Shown in pieces: positions 10,759 to 20,578 of a stretch of 64,000 nucleotides of DNA (the stretch's first letter is position 1; every line of letters begins with the position of its first letter). The stretch is from contig OX352762.1 in assembly GCA_947095585.1 (NCBI GenBank), forward strand, positions 97,128,249 through 97,192,248, read 5' to 3'. Below the pieces are notes generated by a model. That model was not told the origin of the DNA. It searched no databases and worked only from the letters and a program-made list of their open reading frames with translations. This stretch comes from Nephrocerus scutellatus (lineage: Eukaryota; Arthropoda; Insecta; Diptera; Pipunculidae). The position numbers and the translations under genes are program-made.

Positions 10759-11173
10759 TGTTTGATCATGAGTCCAATGGAAAGTTAAAATATAAAAATG
10801 ATTAGTAAAATATAACAGAGAAAAATATATTAAAATATAAATAATGTATTTTATTTTATAAATTTTTTATGTGTGTATTTTTTATGAATTAAACTTACTG
10901 TCTGATTTACGAGAATTATCCATTTGTCCGTTATTTTTATGTGACAGCAAACTTTTCAGGGCTACTAGATTTTTACTCTGCCTTACACTGACATTCACTT
11001 CAGAGTAAAAAATAGGAAACTGTGTATACACCGTGTCGTGCTCGGTTCACAATAAAAAACACAAAGTACAGAGTAAAATTACCCCGGGTGAATAAAAGAA
11101 CACAGTGTAAATTTTTGACGTACACTGCTCGCTCGGGTTGAATAAAAGAATAGACCCATAGTTTCCTATTTTT

Positions 11174-11598
11174 AAATTCTCTATATTAACTTCGCGTGCA
11201 CGTGTCTGGCTGTGTGGCTGGCTAACTGGTAAGATTTTCTGATAAATTTTAAGCCCACTTCCATGGCCCGCTTTTATTGAAATTTTGCACACATTTGAGG
11301 TCCCTCGGACCTCGGGTTCGGGGGGCTCCCATACAAATATTTTACAAAATTTACCCGATTTTCTTTAAATTTTGTACACATGTGTGTCTTCGATGGAAAA
11401 CACTTTTTGTAAAAATTTGGAGCGATCGGCGCCTTGGGGACCCCAATACAATTTTTAAATATCGCATCAGATCACGGCAAAGTCTGAGCTCTGTGCTTTG
11501 TGAGCAGCGCTGTTCGCTGCCGCTGCGTCATTTGGTGGATGATTTTGCCACAAAACGAGCACGCAGTGTGTGTGTGTGTATCCCCGATTAGAGAATTT
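11174..11598 (+). mobile_element. AAATTCTCTA-family element with internal repeat units
   Basis: It starts AAATTCTCTATATTAACTTC and ends GATTAGAGAATTT, an imperfect inverted pair. Between them are two partial copies of the family's internal unit: TTTTGCACACATTTGAGG, then ACCCGATTTTCTTTAAATTT, TGTGTGTCTTCGATGGAAAA, CTTTTTGTAAAAATTTGGAG and a GC-rich block. It separates the right arms of elements A and B and therefore inserted between or into them. Confidence 0.75.
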
Positions 11599-11631
11599 AC
11601 AAGAAAAATTTTAATGAAATGAATATCAGTG

Positions 11632-11755
11632 TAAAGCAGAGTAAGAGCGAGTAAAGTTACCCAGTGTACACACCGAACATTTTGATGCCGTGCAACACTC
11701 GCTCGGTGTACTCCGGGTAACTTTACTCGCTCGGGTTTAATAAAAGAATAGACCC
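11632..11755. repeat. Right arm of element B
   Basis: It is the inverted copy of 10236-10348, ending TAAAAGAATAGACCC. It is followed on its inner side by CAGTGTAAAGCAGAGTAAG, which matches in inverted orientation the sequence just inside element A's right arm (about 10975-11000). That argues A and B are related members of one family. Confidence 0.75.
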
Positions 11756-11814
11756 AATGACGGTTCGTATAATAAACGTCTAATTATTACAACTATTGCT
11801 TTTTTATAGCTCTT

Positions 11815-12075
11815 TCGAATTGCTTGGTATAGTTATGATTTCCCTCTTGTGGTTTTAGTTTGACGTTCTATTTGTACCGTACTGTACCCGGCCTACGGGT
11901 TGATTTATTTTTATTTGCACAGTTTTTATAACCACACTACACTGTAACTTTGGTACGCGTCGGCAATCGATGGGTATGGTTTCGAATGGCTAAGAGAGAG
12001 CAGGTAGACTAATTTCTCAGTTAGTTTTTGATTTTTTGGTTGGTTTTGAGTAAATCGAAAGAGGCATCAAACGGC
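11815..12075 (+). repeat. Dispersed repeat family, copy 2
   Basis: It is homologous to 8770-9130 read on the minus strand, sharing TTTGACGTTCTATTTG, TGTACCCGG, ACTGTAACTTTGGTA, GGGTATGGTTTCG, AGAGAGCAGGTAGACT and CGAAAGAGGCAT. No frame is kept open. A third, shorter piece (TACCCGTGGATATGGTTTCG) lies near 36815. Confidence 0.5.
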
Positions 12076-12350
12076 ATTTCTCTCCATAAATTGGAGTTTA
12101 TTATATTAGGAAACGCCTAAATCCAATAAAGTGGGAAAAAAATAAAAGTTCTATTCGAACAATTCAGTGGTGGGAAATATATTGAAAGATATTTTTCTTA
12201 TTGCACGATAAGAATTGTTGTTAGCTTTTTAAACTTTCAGGTGAAAGAAAAAAAAATCCTTTTCAAAAGTCATGCATTTACAAGCTTACCTCAAAGGTGA
12301 TGTGGAAAAGGCTTAAAATCAATATTTTAGAAATATTACGCATAGAAATA

Positions 12351-13632
12351 CGAGAGCGGATTGATATTGAAGCTACCTAGCGCTAGATGGAGCACAAACA
12401 CAATTTTTATTTTATTTTATTTATTTAGAAATTGCGATCTGTCAAACGTCAGCTGTTAAAATTTCACCCAAATTCATCGATTAGTTTATTTGTTGTAGTC
12501 GTTTTAAGTAAGCAACTTTTGTGTTTCTTGAAAAATGGAAAAAAGCGAATTTCGTGCAGTGATTAAACACTATTATTTGAAAGGGAAAACGGCGAAAGAG
12601 ACAAAAGAAAAGCTCGATAAACATTACGGTGAGTCTGCTCCGTCAGATTACATGGTAAAATATTGGATTGCTGAATTTAAACGCGGCCGAAGAAGCACTG
12701 CAACAATACCATCAACAGGAAGGCCAAAAGAGGTGGTTACTGAAGAAAATATCAAGAAAATCCTCGATATCGTTATGAATGATCGCCGAGTCAAGATGCG
12801 TGAGATTGTTAAAATGGTAAACATATCATATGAACGTGTGTTCAACATTTTGCATGAACATTTGCATATGAAAAAGATATCGGCAAGATGGGTGCCACGT
12901 TTGCTCAGTGTCGAACAAAAACGAGTTCGACCGACCACTTCACAGCGGTGTTTGGACATGATAAAGCGTAATCCTGTTGATTTTTGGCGTCGATTAATTA
13001 CTGCTGATGAAACGAGGGTCCACCACTACACACCTGAAACCAAAAATCAATCGAAACAATGGGTGGAAGCTGGTGGAAGTGCTCCGAAGAAGGCTGGCAA
13101 GGTTATGGCCACTGTATTTTGGGATGCACACGGAATATTGCTCATCGATTATCTTGAAAAAGGATCCACAATCACAGGAAAGTATTATCATGCATTATTG
13201 GATTAATTGGTTGATGCAATCAAGGAAAAACGACCACATTTAAAGAAGAAAAAAGTGCTCTTTCTTCAAGACAACGCACCGGTTCACACAGCATTAGATA
13301 CGATGCTAAAATTACGTGAAATACACTTCGAATTGGTTGATCATCAACCTTATAGTCCAGATTTAGCTCCTAGTGACTTTTTCCTGTTTCCAAACTTGAA
13401 AAAATGGCTCGCAGGACAAAGATTCATCTCAAACGAAGGAGTGATTACCGAAACTAACGCGTATTTTGAGGGGTTCCCGAAATCGTATTATTTAGATGTT
13501 ATAAAAAAGTTGGAATATCGTCTTACTAAGTGTGTCGAAGTAAAAGGAGACTATTTTGAGAAATAAATGGTTTTTGGAGAAAAAAAAATTTTGTTTTCCT
13601 ACTTAGGTAGCTTCATTTTCAATCCGCCCTCG
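12351..13632 (+). mobile_element. Nearly intact mariner transposon
   Basis: The element is 1282 bp. Its ends are inverted repeats of about 29 bp with three mismatches, starting CGAG(A/G)GCGGATTGA and ending in AGCTACCTA. TA dinucleotides at 12349-12350 and 13633-13634 are the expected mariner target duplication. One transposase reading frame fills it. Both ends and nearly the whole frame survive, so the insertion is relatively young. Mobility is blocked by a nonsense codon unless another copy supplies transposase. Confidence 0.95.
12535..13566 (+). pseudogene. mariner DD34D transposase with one in-frame stop
   Basis: The frame opens at ATG 12535 and ends TAA 13564-13566, 343 codons, the usual mariner length. 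An in-frame TAA at 13204-13206 is the only stop. The N-terminal half has the mariner helix-turn-helix and the linker WVPRLL. The catalytic region has ITADET (first Asp), LFLQDNAPVH (second Asp) and YSPDLAPSDFF (third Asp). Exactly 34 residues separate the last two acids, which defines DD34D mariners. The residue after DET is Arg where Trp is usual in mariners, a second likely defect. The transposase would cut and join the element ends in the nucleus. As written, only a 223-residue DNA-binding part plus the first catalytic Asp could be made. Confidence 0.93.
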
Positions 13633-13915
13633 TAGTATGACTGTGTGGGAATTATATTCAGCTTAGTGATGTGCCAAACCGAAAATTTCTCAAACCGAGT
13701 TGGAGTTGAAGCAAATCGAGTTGCAAACCGAATTGGCAAAAATATTTGAACTATTTTTCTTTATACCTGTTGTTTGAAAAAGTAAAAACAAAGGCATAAA
13801 ACTTAATCATAATTACATTTTTTAATCAATTTATTAGATAACAAAAAAGCAAAAAAAAAACTTTGGAGCCAAAAAAAATACTTCATTCATTCTTTAATCA
13901 AGACCACCAAATCTT

Positions 13916-14060
13916 GTTTCTAGTGTGGAAAGTTTTCAGTAAACCGGAAGAAGGAAAAGTTGTTTGCAAAGAATGATCTTCGTCTTATAAGTATTATGAA
14001 AATACTACTATATTGATGGTGCATATTAAATAAAACACCCAGGTGAATTCTTAGACATTG
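13916..14060 (+). pseudogene. Decayed BED zinc-finger fragment (plus strand)
   Basis: Translation gives LVWKVFSKPEEGKVVCKE, a stop, then SSSYKYYENTT and MVHIK, matching the BED-finger layout of hAT transposases. The second zinc-binding Cys position is a stop. It is an inverted, diverged copy of the fragment at 14227-14477. Confidence 0.6.
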
Positions 14061-14226
14061 TTGATGCAGTTCTAAAAAAAATTGCGACTATTGCTTTTTT
14101 CAATATTTTTTTTTTTATTTGTCTATCTTTTTTATTATCAAGAATCTTGACTTTTTGATGGAACTGATAACAGCGTTTGTCTGAGTCTCTTAACATGGGG
14201 TTCTTCTAGATTAGACGATTGTGGAG

Positions 14227-14477
14227 TCACAATATCAGCCACTGCTTGGCTTGTGGAAGGCTGAGCATTTGTACTTTGGATAATGTCAGTATTAACCATC
14301 CCATCAACATGTCTAAAAATTCACCAAGGTGTTTTTTTATGTGCATCGTCAATGTACTCGTATTTCCAGAATACTTGTATGACGAAGAACATTTCTTGTA
14401 AATGACTTTTCCTTCTTCTGATTTATTAAAAACCTCCCACACTAGAGACTTTTTTCTATAGCCCGAACCCGGCATTA
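14227..14477 (-). pseudogene. BED zinc-finger fragment of a hAT transposase (minus strand)
   Basis: Within a longer 145-codon frame, the part reading KKSLVWEVFNKSEEGKV, then IYKKCSSSYKYSGNTSTL and HIKKHLG follows the BED-finger pattern (W, Cx2C, Hx3-5H). The first zinc Cys is replaced by Tyr, so metal binding is probably lost. There is no downstream dimerisation or catalytic domain. The function in an intact element would be DNA binding by the transposase. Confidence 0.65.
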
Positions 14478-15022
14478 TTTTCTTCGTAAAATAAACGTAC
14501 ACGTTGGGATAAAAATTATGAAAAACAGTACTGTAATATCTGCCACCGTAATCCGTAACAAAAGAAACTGAAACGAAGCAGAATACGAACCAAAAATAGA
14601 TATTGAAAAAGTTTGCAACTCGGTTTAACTCGGTTTGTATTGTATAAAAACCGTAAAATTTCATAACCGATGTTGATCTATACGCTTGACTTGGTTCGAT
14701 GGTTCGATTATTCGATGGAGCTCACAACGAAACAGCGCATACAGTGCCACCGTCTCATGAGAAACCGAACCGAAAAACAGTATATATGTACTGCTTTCCA
14801 ACTCGACTTTATATAAGCGTACATTCATGTATTAACTTATCCTTACAAACCAAACCGAATCGTCTGTTCAACTCGGTTGTTCAATGCAGTTTTGGCATTA
14901 CATTTGTTGGTTTGTTCTTTCGGTTTCGCCAACTCGGTTTGATGCAAATACAACTCGGTTTAACTCGGTTTGGCAATAACTCGGTTTGAACCGGTTTATG
15001 AACTCGAGTTGACACATCACTA

Positions 15023-15585
15023 ATTTTCAGCTTTTATTTTGTATCAACATTTACGCCCGCCCACTTTCAAACACGCTTACTGTTGAACTTTTACGGAAAA
15101 GTCAATTTTTCGACATACTCTGTCGATGGTGGTTCAGTTGGGCCGGTATTTTGTTTGTTGATATTTACGAATATTGCCTTCATTTGGTGTCAAGTAAGCC
15201 CCATACTGCCTTCAAACCACTTGGAGAAATACACTTTTCTGAAAAAAGACATCAAAACTTCGGAAGCAGCTCTGTCCAAAAGCGGGCGTTTCCCCGGCAG
15301 TTTTCAAAATCTGCTAAAATGTGGCTTCAGGAGAGGGGTACTTCAAAACCATAACTCAATAGTCGCTATAATGCATATTTGCCCAAATTTTAATAGAAAG
15401 TGTCATCGGACATTCATATGTGTGCAGTTGAATGAAATTGCGCTTAGGAACTGGGTAAACGAACGAAAAACATCATAGATTGATTATATTTGAATAGATA
15501 GAAATAATGTTATGGTAATATAATATAATTTTTATTCTGTTAAAGCGCCAATAATCTTTCTACATACATTGTTACGGAAAATATT
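15023..15585. other. Spacer between hAT-like element and Sec6
   Basis: It carries a 131-codon plus-strand frame (15083-15478) of unremarkable composition that I do not recognise. It could be chance or a transposon scrap. No inverted termini were seen around it. Confidence 0.3.
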
Positions 15586-15591
15586 TTTATT
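15586..15591 (-). terminator. Poly(A) signal of Sec6
   Basis: AATAAA on the minus strand lies about 25 nt past the Sec6 stop codon, implying a very short 3' UTR. It is a motif match only. Confidence 0.55.
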
Positions 15592-15615
15592 AAATGAATA
15601 ATAAATTAAAACTAT

Positions 15616-17899
15616 TTACCACAACTTGTCGCTAAAGACAATCTCCTTAAAGATGCAGTCTTGCTTTGCAATGCTAACCATAGCTTTTTTCGACTTCATT
15701 GCATCCTGGACTTTTTCACGCACCTCATTTGCTTTTACATCATTTCGAATGTAGAACAGGCGGACAACATGGTCCTCACTTAATGACGGATAACTACCAA
15801 GTATGGTATGCAGATCCAGGACCAATAGTTCAATGTCACAAACTAATAAAGTGGCGAGTGTGGGAATTAAATCAAGAGGTGAATCATTAAGTGATAAGTT
15901 TGGAGCAATTTTCTCAAAAAATAACTTAAAACGTTTCGCCTCTTGATTGATTTTTCTTGTTATGGCATCACATTCGACTCGTGGTTTAGAAAGTCGTTTA
16001 GACAGCAATGCCCTAATATAGCGTTTAGCGAGCAATTTTTGCGCCTCATTGATAACCATCTCAAAGTTGACTGGCCGCAAATGATTATAGTCGTGAAAAT
16101 AATCGTCAAGCGTAACGCAAATGGTATCGACAGAGATAGTGCTTTGCAACCATTTGACTGTGAACAAATCGTTAAAGTGGCCTTCCATATCTAGAAATGC
16201 CTCTTCTAGAAGGTATGACGCTGCACATTCCCGAATTCGCTGGAATGTTTCAAGCAATTTCTCGAAATCTTCATAATGATTTGTACGTGACTTCGGCCAG
16301 TACAATTGTTTCATTTGCTGGGCCAATTCGATCATTTGTTGGCTGTTATTCACGATCGTTATAATGTAATGAGTGAAGTACTTGACCTGGTCGCGGTTGC
16401 GAAAGTGATGTTCTTTTAACTCGATAACCCCATTCAAGTAATTCTGTCCAAAAACCTCAACTTGTTGAATACTGAGGACAAGCGCCATAAACGTAAGTTC
16501 CTGATGGATAGTGTTTGTCACCTGAAGATGCTGATCTATCATTTGGAAAATAATAACCGGAGCGGATGTGTTGTAATACTGTTCATCCTGATCAGGAGGA
16601 CTGTCAGAGAACCATTCTTGTTTTTCCGTTTCATATGCCTTGGTCATCCACTCCTGATAATTTTTCTGCATATTTTGCAGGTAATCACTTTCGAGCGATT
16701 TCAAATGTTCGGGCCGTAGTAAAGGTCCTATGACCTTTTGCACATCAACCCGTAAGTCGGGATGAGACATCAATTCAACACCAGGATAGGTGTTCATCAC
16801 CCATGACAGCAAAGAAACATATTCATTGCCTTCTAGCCCAGATTTGGCAATATTATCCAACTGATCGAAAAATGAGACATATAAAAGTTCAAGACAAATC
16901 GTTCTACATATATGTATATCTACTTACATAACTAGATAATCCCTCGTGATACATTCGAACGTACTCGTTAAATATGTCATAGTGTGGTGGAAAACAAGGT
17001 ACGCAAAGTGACTTTACCACACGCAAGTCCTCGAGAATGATCTGTCGTGTAATTTCTAAATCGCGCACCAACCACAATTTGTTATCTTCTCGTTCCTCAA
17101 CCTTCGAACCCTCAATTCTAGTGACAACTGCCTCTTGCAACACAGTGCGGGCCATATTACGCCAACACTTTGGTCTTCCTGGAGGCAGAAAGCCTGTTAT
17201 TTTCTGCTGCTGCAATGCAAACTGATCACTCTTTTCCTCTCGCTCAATTATACGCAATGCTGTTACGATAACAGTTGGTTCTTTGCGAACCGTATTTAGG
17301 GTGCGGTTCATAATCAAACGGATTTTCTTCTCCAGAGCTTGTGATACGGTTTCAACTTTTTCGAAATGTCTCTTAAGTGTTATCTTGTCACTGGCATGCT
17401 GCTTGGGTTGCTTGTGCAGTTCGTAAAGCAAGTCATCGCGTGAATTTTCCAAATCTGCTAAACACTGATGGGCATTCAGCAACTTATCCTCATCGATGAG
17501 TTGCATAGTTTTAGCCACACTCGACTGAACATTGAAGATATGCTTAAGGTTTTCCATTGCAGTTGCATATTGTGAATGCTTTGTATTCTCTTCGCGAACA
17601 ACTTCCAGGGCATCATAAATCTCAGGAACTCCAGTCAGCAAACTGTCGACCTCACGTATGCGATTCATAACATCTTTCACGTCGGCCATACATGTTTCTA
17701 ATTGCTTAAGACCCACGCGTACGCCATCCAGTTGGTTTTGCATTCCCGTCTTAAGAAGTGCCTCAACAGAAGCTTTTTTACGTCCTACACGATGCTTGTA
17801 CTGCTCTACCTTCTCCAGTTGGCCCGGACGTTGCAACATGTTTTTTACGTCTTTCAGCGCAGCGAGCCGTGCTTCCGCTTCCAATTCTTGCAAATCCAT
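15616..17899 (-). CDS. Sec6: Exocyst complex subunit Sec6 (EXOC3)
   Basis: Two exons: 17899-16928 and 16860-15616, separated by a 67-nt GT-AG intron joined in phase 0. The protein is about 738 aa, close to the usual Sec6/EXOC3 length. Sec6 is a core subunit of the octameric exocyst, which tethers secretory vesicles to the plasma membrane before SNARE-driven fusion. The N-terminus is the coiled-coil region (LEAEARLAALKDVKNMLQRP, then VGRKKASVEALLKT). Conserved blocks such as CVPCFPPHYDIFNEYVRMYH and SGLEGNEYVSLLSWVMNTYP identify the family. I chose ATG 17899 because the frame extends 18 nt upstream only through a GTG, and MDLQELEAEA aligns with the family start. The gene is intact. It is transcribed away from the SMYD4 gene across 5.6 kb of repeats. 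Confidence 0.96.
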
Positions 17900-18245
17900 T
17901 CTTTGCAATTTGCTCACAGTATTTTTCTAAGATCTACACAAAACTATAATGCATGAAAATGAGCGCAGTAAATCGGACAACAGCTGATTCTGCAATGATT
18001 GAAAAAACAACAGAAGTACAGAAGTGTCAACTTGTGTTCTCCTGTGTTATTCTCAAATGTCAAACGGGTACATTTTTCTTATTAGCATAGGAAATTAGTA
18101 ATACGAATAGGATCTAGCTTTCCCAATAAAAATAACTGCATTTTATTGGTACCGGAATAAAAATAATTTCTCAACAACAATGCCAAGCAATCATGCATTC
18201 GGAATAATTTTATTCCCGCCTTTTGTAGGACTAGGAAATTCAATT
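17900..18245. other. Upstream region of Sec6
   Basis: It should hold the Sec6 5' UTR and promoter. I see no motif clear enough to call. It becomes repeat-like at about 18130 (GCATTTTATTGGTACC). Confidence 0.35.
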
Positions 18246-18384
18246 GCTGCGTTGCTTTGGCTAATCCAGCTTGGCTTACAACAAAATCGCATAAGCATAA
18301 AGCCGAAAATCAATCCAAAAAGTTTTTAGGATTTATAACTAAAGCCATTTTTTAGTTATAGCGCTCACCGTAAGCGGTGTTTTG

Positions 18385-18545
18385 TTTTGTGGCGTGCGAG
18401 ACAAAGTGACTGTAGTTAAATTGAAGTTTGTGGTTAGCCAGAAGAGATTGGCACTACGCGAATGTTATAGTTATTTTATATCTGCAGGGGAAATATTATC
18501 TGTAGCATTATGGTAACATTGAAAAATATACTTACGAAGGTATAT
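18385..18545. repeat. Fold-back family, partial copy 1
   Basis: It shares GGCGTGCGAGA, AGTTAAATTGAAGTTTGTGG, TTAGCCAGAAGAGATTG, CACTACGCGAATGTTATAGT and GCATTATGGTAACATTGAAA with the copies at 21.7-23.3 kb. Only one half of the palindrome is present. Confidence 0.6.
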
Positions 18546-19017
18546 TTTTATGGTAACATTTGGTGAATTTTTCTGTTTTCCCTCTTGACACAGCCTTTCT
18601 GCTTTTTGCCATAAATTTGCAGATCATTCGTCATTTAGCAGGTTCTCAGTGTTGTGTGGGAAACTGTGTTGCGCACACTACACGATCGTATCAGTCGAAT
18701 TAATCGATAACGATGTTTGAAATGATGTGAATAGGGATTTTCTTATTTCGTTCATCATTACTAATAATAAAATGTTATTAAACGCATGTGGTTTGTTTTT
18801 TTAATGAAAGGCATAACAATCGCAAGCATTTCTTTCAATTATTGTTATAATTAGAGTTTTTCCCTGATTCCATTGATTCGTTTTCGTATTGCTTTTATCA
18901 ACGTATCAACAATTCTTAGAAAATAAATTGAAACCGGCTACAAACGTGAGGATATATTGCAAATCACATTTCTTCGATTTTTGACGTGACAGCGTCTCAC
19001 TACAAGGTACATGTTCA

Positions 19018-19110
19018 AAAAGTAAATGTTAAATGTCCACTGTTAATGCTCACACTGTTATTGTCCCAAGTTAAATGTCCTATGTTAAATGTCCCACTTT
19101 TAAATGTCAG
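19018..19110. repeat. Short degenerate repeat of GTTAAATGTCC
   Basis: GTTAAATGTCC and near variants recur about five times in 90 nt, directly next to the satellite units that follow. Confidence 0.6.
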
Positions 19111-19112
19111 TA

Positions 19113-19384
19113 CTTTGGGAACTAAGCAATTTCCCAAGCGATTCGCATGAAATTCGGAATGTAGGACTAAGATGCGACTATAAGACTTGTTCCTATGGAA
19201 ATTCTGGGATCTGGCCAATAGGGCCTGGGATTTTTGGAACCAAGCCATTTCTCAAGGGATTCGTATGAAAATCGGAATGTAGGACTAATATGTGACTATA
19301 AGACTTGTTCCTATGGAAATTCTGGGATCTGGCCAATAGGGTCTGGGATTTTTGGAACCAAGCTATTTCTCAAGGGATTCGGGA
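19113..19384 (-). repeat. Dispersed ~118-bp satellite, about 2.3 units
   Basis: Read on the minus strand the units contain AATGGCTTGGTTCCAAAAAT, CCCAGGCCCTATTGGCCAGA, TTTCCATAGGAACAAGTCTT and CCTACATTCCGATTTTCATA. The array at 26745-27408 is the same satellite in the opposite orientation, 7.5 kb away. Confidence 0.85.
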
Positions 19385-20540
19385 TTGCGGTTCGTTCAAT
19401 GCCCAACACACACAAGACTAAAAAGAAGAAAATAATTAGTTGTAAAATTTTTAATATATCACGTTTTTAAAACGAAGTTAATAGTATAAAATAAGATTTA
19501 AAATTAAAAACATGGGGCGTGTGCAACTATTCGTGCATCAATTATCTATTGCATTCGCTCCAGATTTTTAATTTTCATTTATTGTTATACTTTTACTTTC
19601 TTTAACATGGTAAAAGGAAATATAGTAATCATGACAATTTTCGAACTCGGGATTTTTGCAGATTTCGTTTTAAAAACGTGGTATATTAAAAAATTATTTT
19701 TTTCAAATAACTATTTATAAATAGGTCTCGCCGTTTTCGTCATCGGTCTGTAATTCCTACAGGAACAATCAACCATCGGAATCACTGACAATAACGTTAA
19801 GTGCCATATTAATAGTCGTGGATATTGCCATTGATTAATCCATTGTATTCTAAAATAACCACAAGGATACATTTTAGAATCTATGTTTATAAATACGAAA
19901 ATGGGGATAAATCCGCCGATTTAAATTCATCCTCGACTATAAATATGGCCCTAAAGGCCGTGATTAAATCCATTGTTGGCAAAAGAAAACCGCATCCAAA
20001 CAACTGTGTCTTAACCTCTTCATCAAAATTTTCTAAATTTATAATTGTCTTGTTCTTATTTGTGTATACGCGAAAGAAATGACTTTTTATTGTTGGCTTG
20101 ATTAATTTTGTACTGAGAATCGGCTATTATATTTCATTTCATTAAAATTAATTTGTTCTAGTCAAAAAAGTTAGGATTATTGTGCAGTACTAAGTATAAT
20201 TTTGTGTATCCTAAAAACTCGGCGACGCCATGCTCAGTTGAATTTTTGCCTTTCCAAAAGATTGTACTTTTCTTTATACTTAATAGCACAATAATCGAAT
20301 GTTCTAATAACGCTATAATGTACTGTTGGTGTTTATTTTTGTGTGCAGTTGTCTACTTCTCTCTCTTTAGAATGTACATAAATCGAACTTCCTCATAATT
20401 TTCTTATTTGTATCTAAATCTCTTTCGTTCTCTCTTCCTTCCTTGTCATTTTTTCTAACATTTTTCTGAATGTAAATGTTGCATAACAATTAAAATGCAT
20501 CGAACATTTAAAGCCCATTTAAAGCCAAAAGTTGTTCCTT
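19385..20540. other. AT-rich spacer, nothing recognised
   Basis: Two short frames (19825-20082, 20180-20398) show no family resemblance. No inverted termini were identified. Confidence 0.3.
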
Positions 20541-20578
20541 TTGTAAAGCCAAGCTGGATTACCCAAAGCAACACAGCA

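Larger units (their letters stand above)
10097..11158. mobile_element. Element A: about 130-bp inverted termini, Myb/SANT-like ORF inside
   Basis: The arms at 10098-10224 and 11031-11157 are near-identical inverted repeats. Both begin GGGTCTATTCTTTTATTCAA and include GAGCAGTGTACGTCAAAAAT and CGAGCACGACACGGTGTATA. Long inverted termini around a small DNA-binding ORF suggest a DNA transposon. Element B's left arm (10236 onward) lies inside A and B's right arm lies outside, so the two structures interleave. The superfamily is not established. The Myb-like ORF hints at PIF/Harbinger, but the flanks do not show a convincing 3-bp target duplication. Confidence 0.7.
13664..15022. mobile_element. hAT-like non-autonomous element with subterminal AAACCGAGTT repeats
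   Basis: The ends are inverted: TAGTGATGTGCCAAACCGA on the left and the complement of TAGTGATGTGTCAACTCGAG on the right. TAGTGATG-type ends are typical of hAT transposons. The flanks are ATTCAGCT on the left and ATTTTCAGCT on the right, an imperfect 8-bp duplication at best. AAACCGAGTT or its complement recurs many times near both ends, as expected of transposase-binding subterminal repeats. The interior holds two inverted copies of a BED zinc-finger segment but no hAT catalytic frame. Confidence 0.75.
18246..20578. mobile_element. MITE split by a later ~2.1-kb block
   Basis: The left end TTGCTGCGTTGCTTTGGCTA with CAGCTTGGCTTAC, and the interior (CATAAGCATAAAGCCGAAA, AACTAAAGCCATTTT), are the inverted counterpart of the element at 1385-1582. 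The matching right end, AAGCCAAGCTGGATTACCCA followed by AAGCAACACAGCAAA, appears only at about 20545-20578. The sequence between about 18380 and 20540 is unrelated (fold-back repeat, satellite units, spacer), so the element looks interrupted. Confidence 0.55.

Noticed and set aside
10097..11158. Firm assignment of element A to PIF/Harbinger
   Set aside because: The Myb/SANT-like ORF fits, but there is no DDE nuclease and the flanks lack a clear 3-bp TWA-type duplication.
15083..15478. 131-codon plus-strand frame between the hAT-like element and Sec6
   Set aside because: No motif, no neighbouring exon signal and no family resemblance. Left as unexplained rather than called a gene.
17900..17917. 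A GTG start for Sec6 six codons upstream
   Set aside because: Eukaryotic nuclear genes start at ATG with rare exceptions, and the ATG at 17899 gives the family's usual N-terminus.
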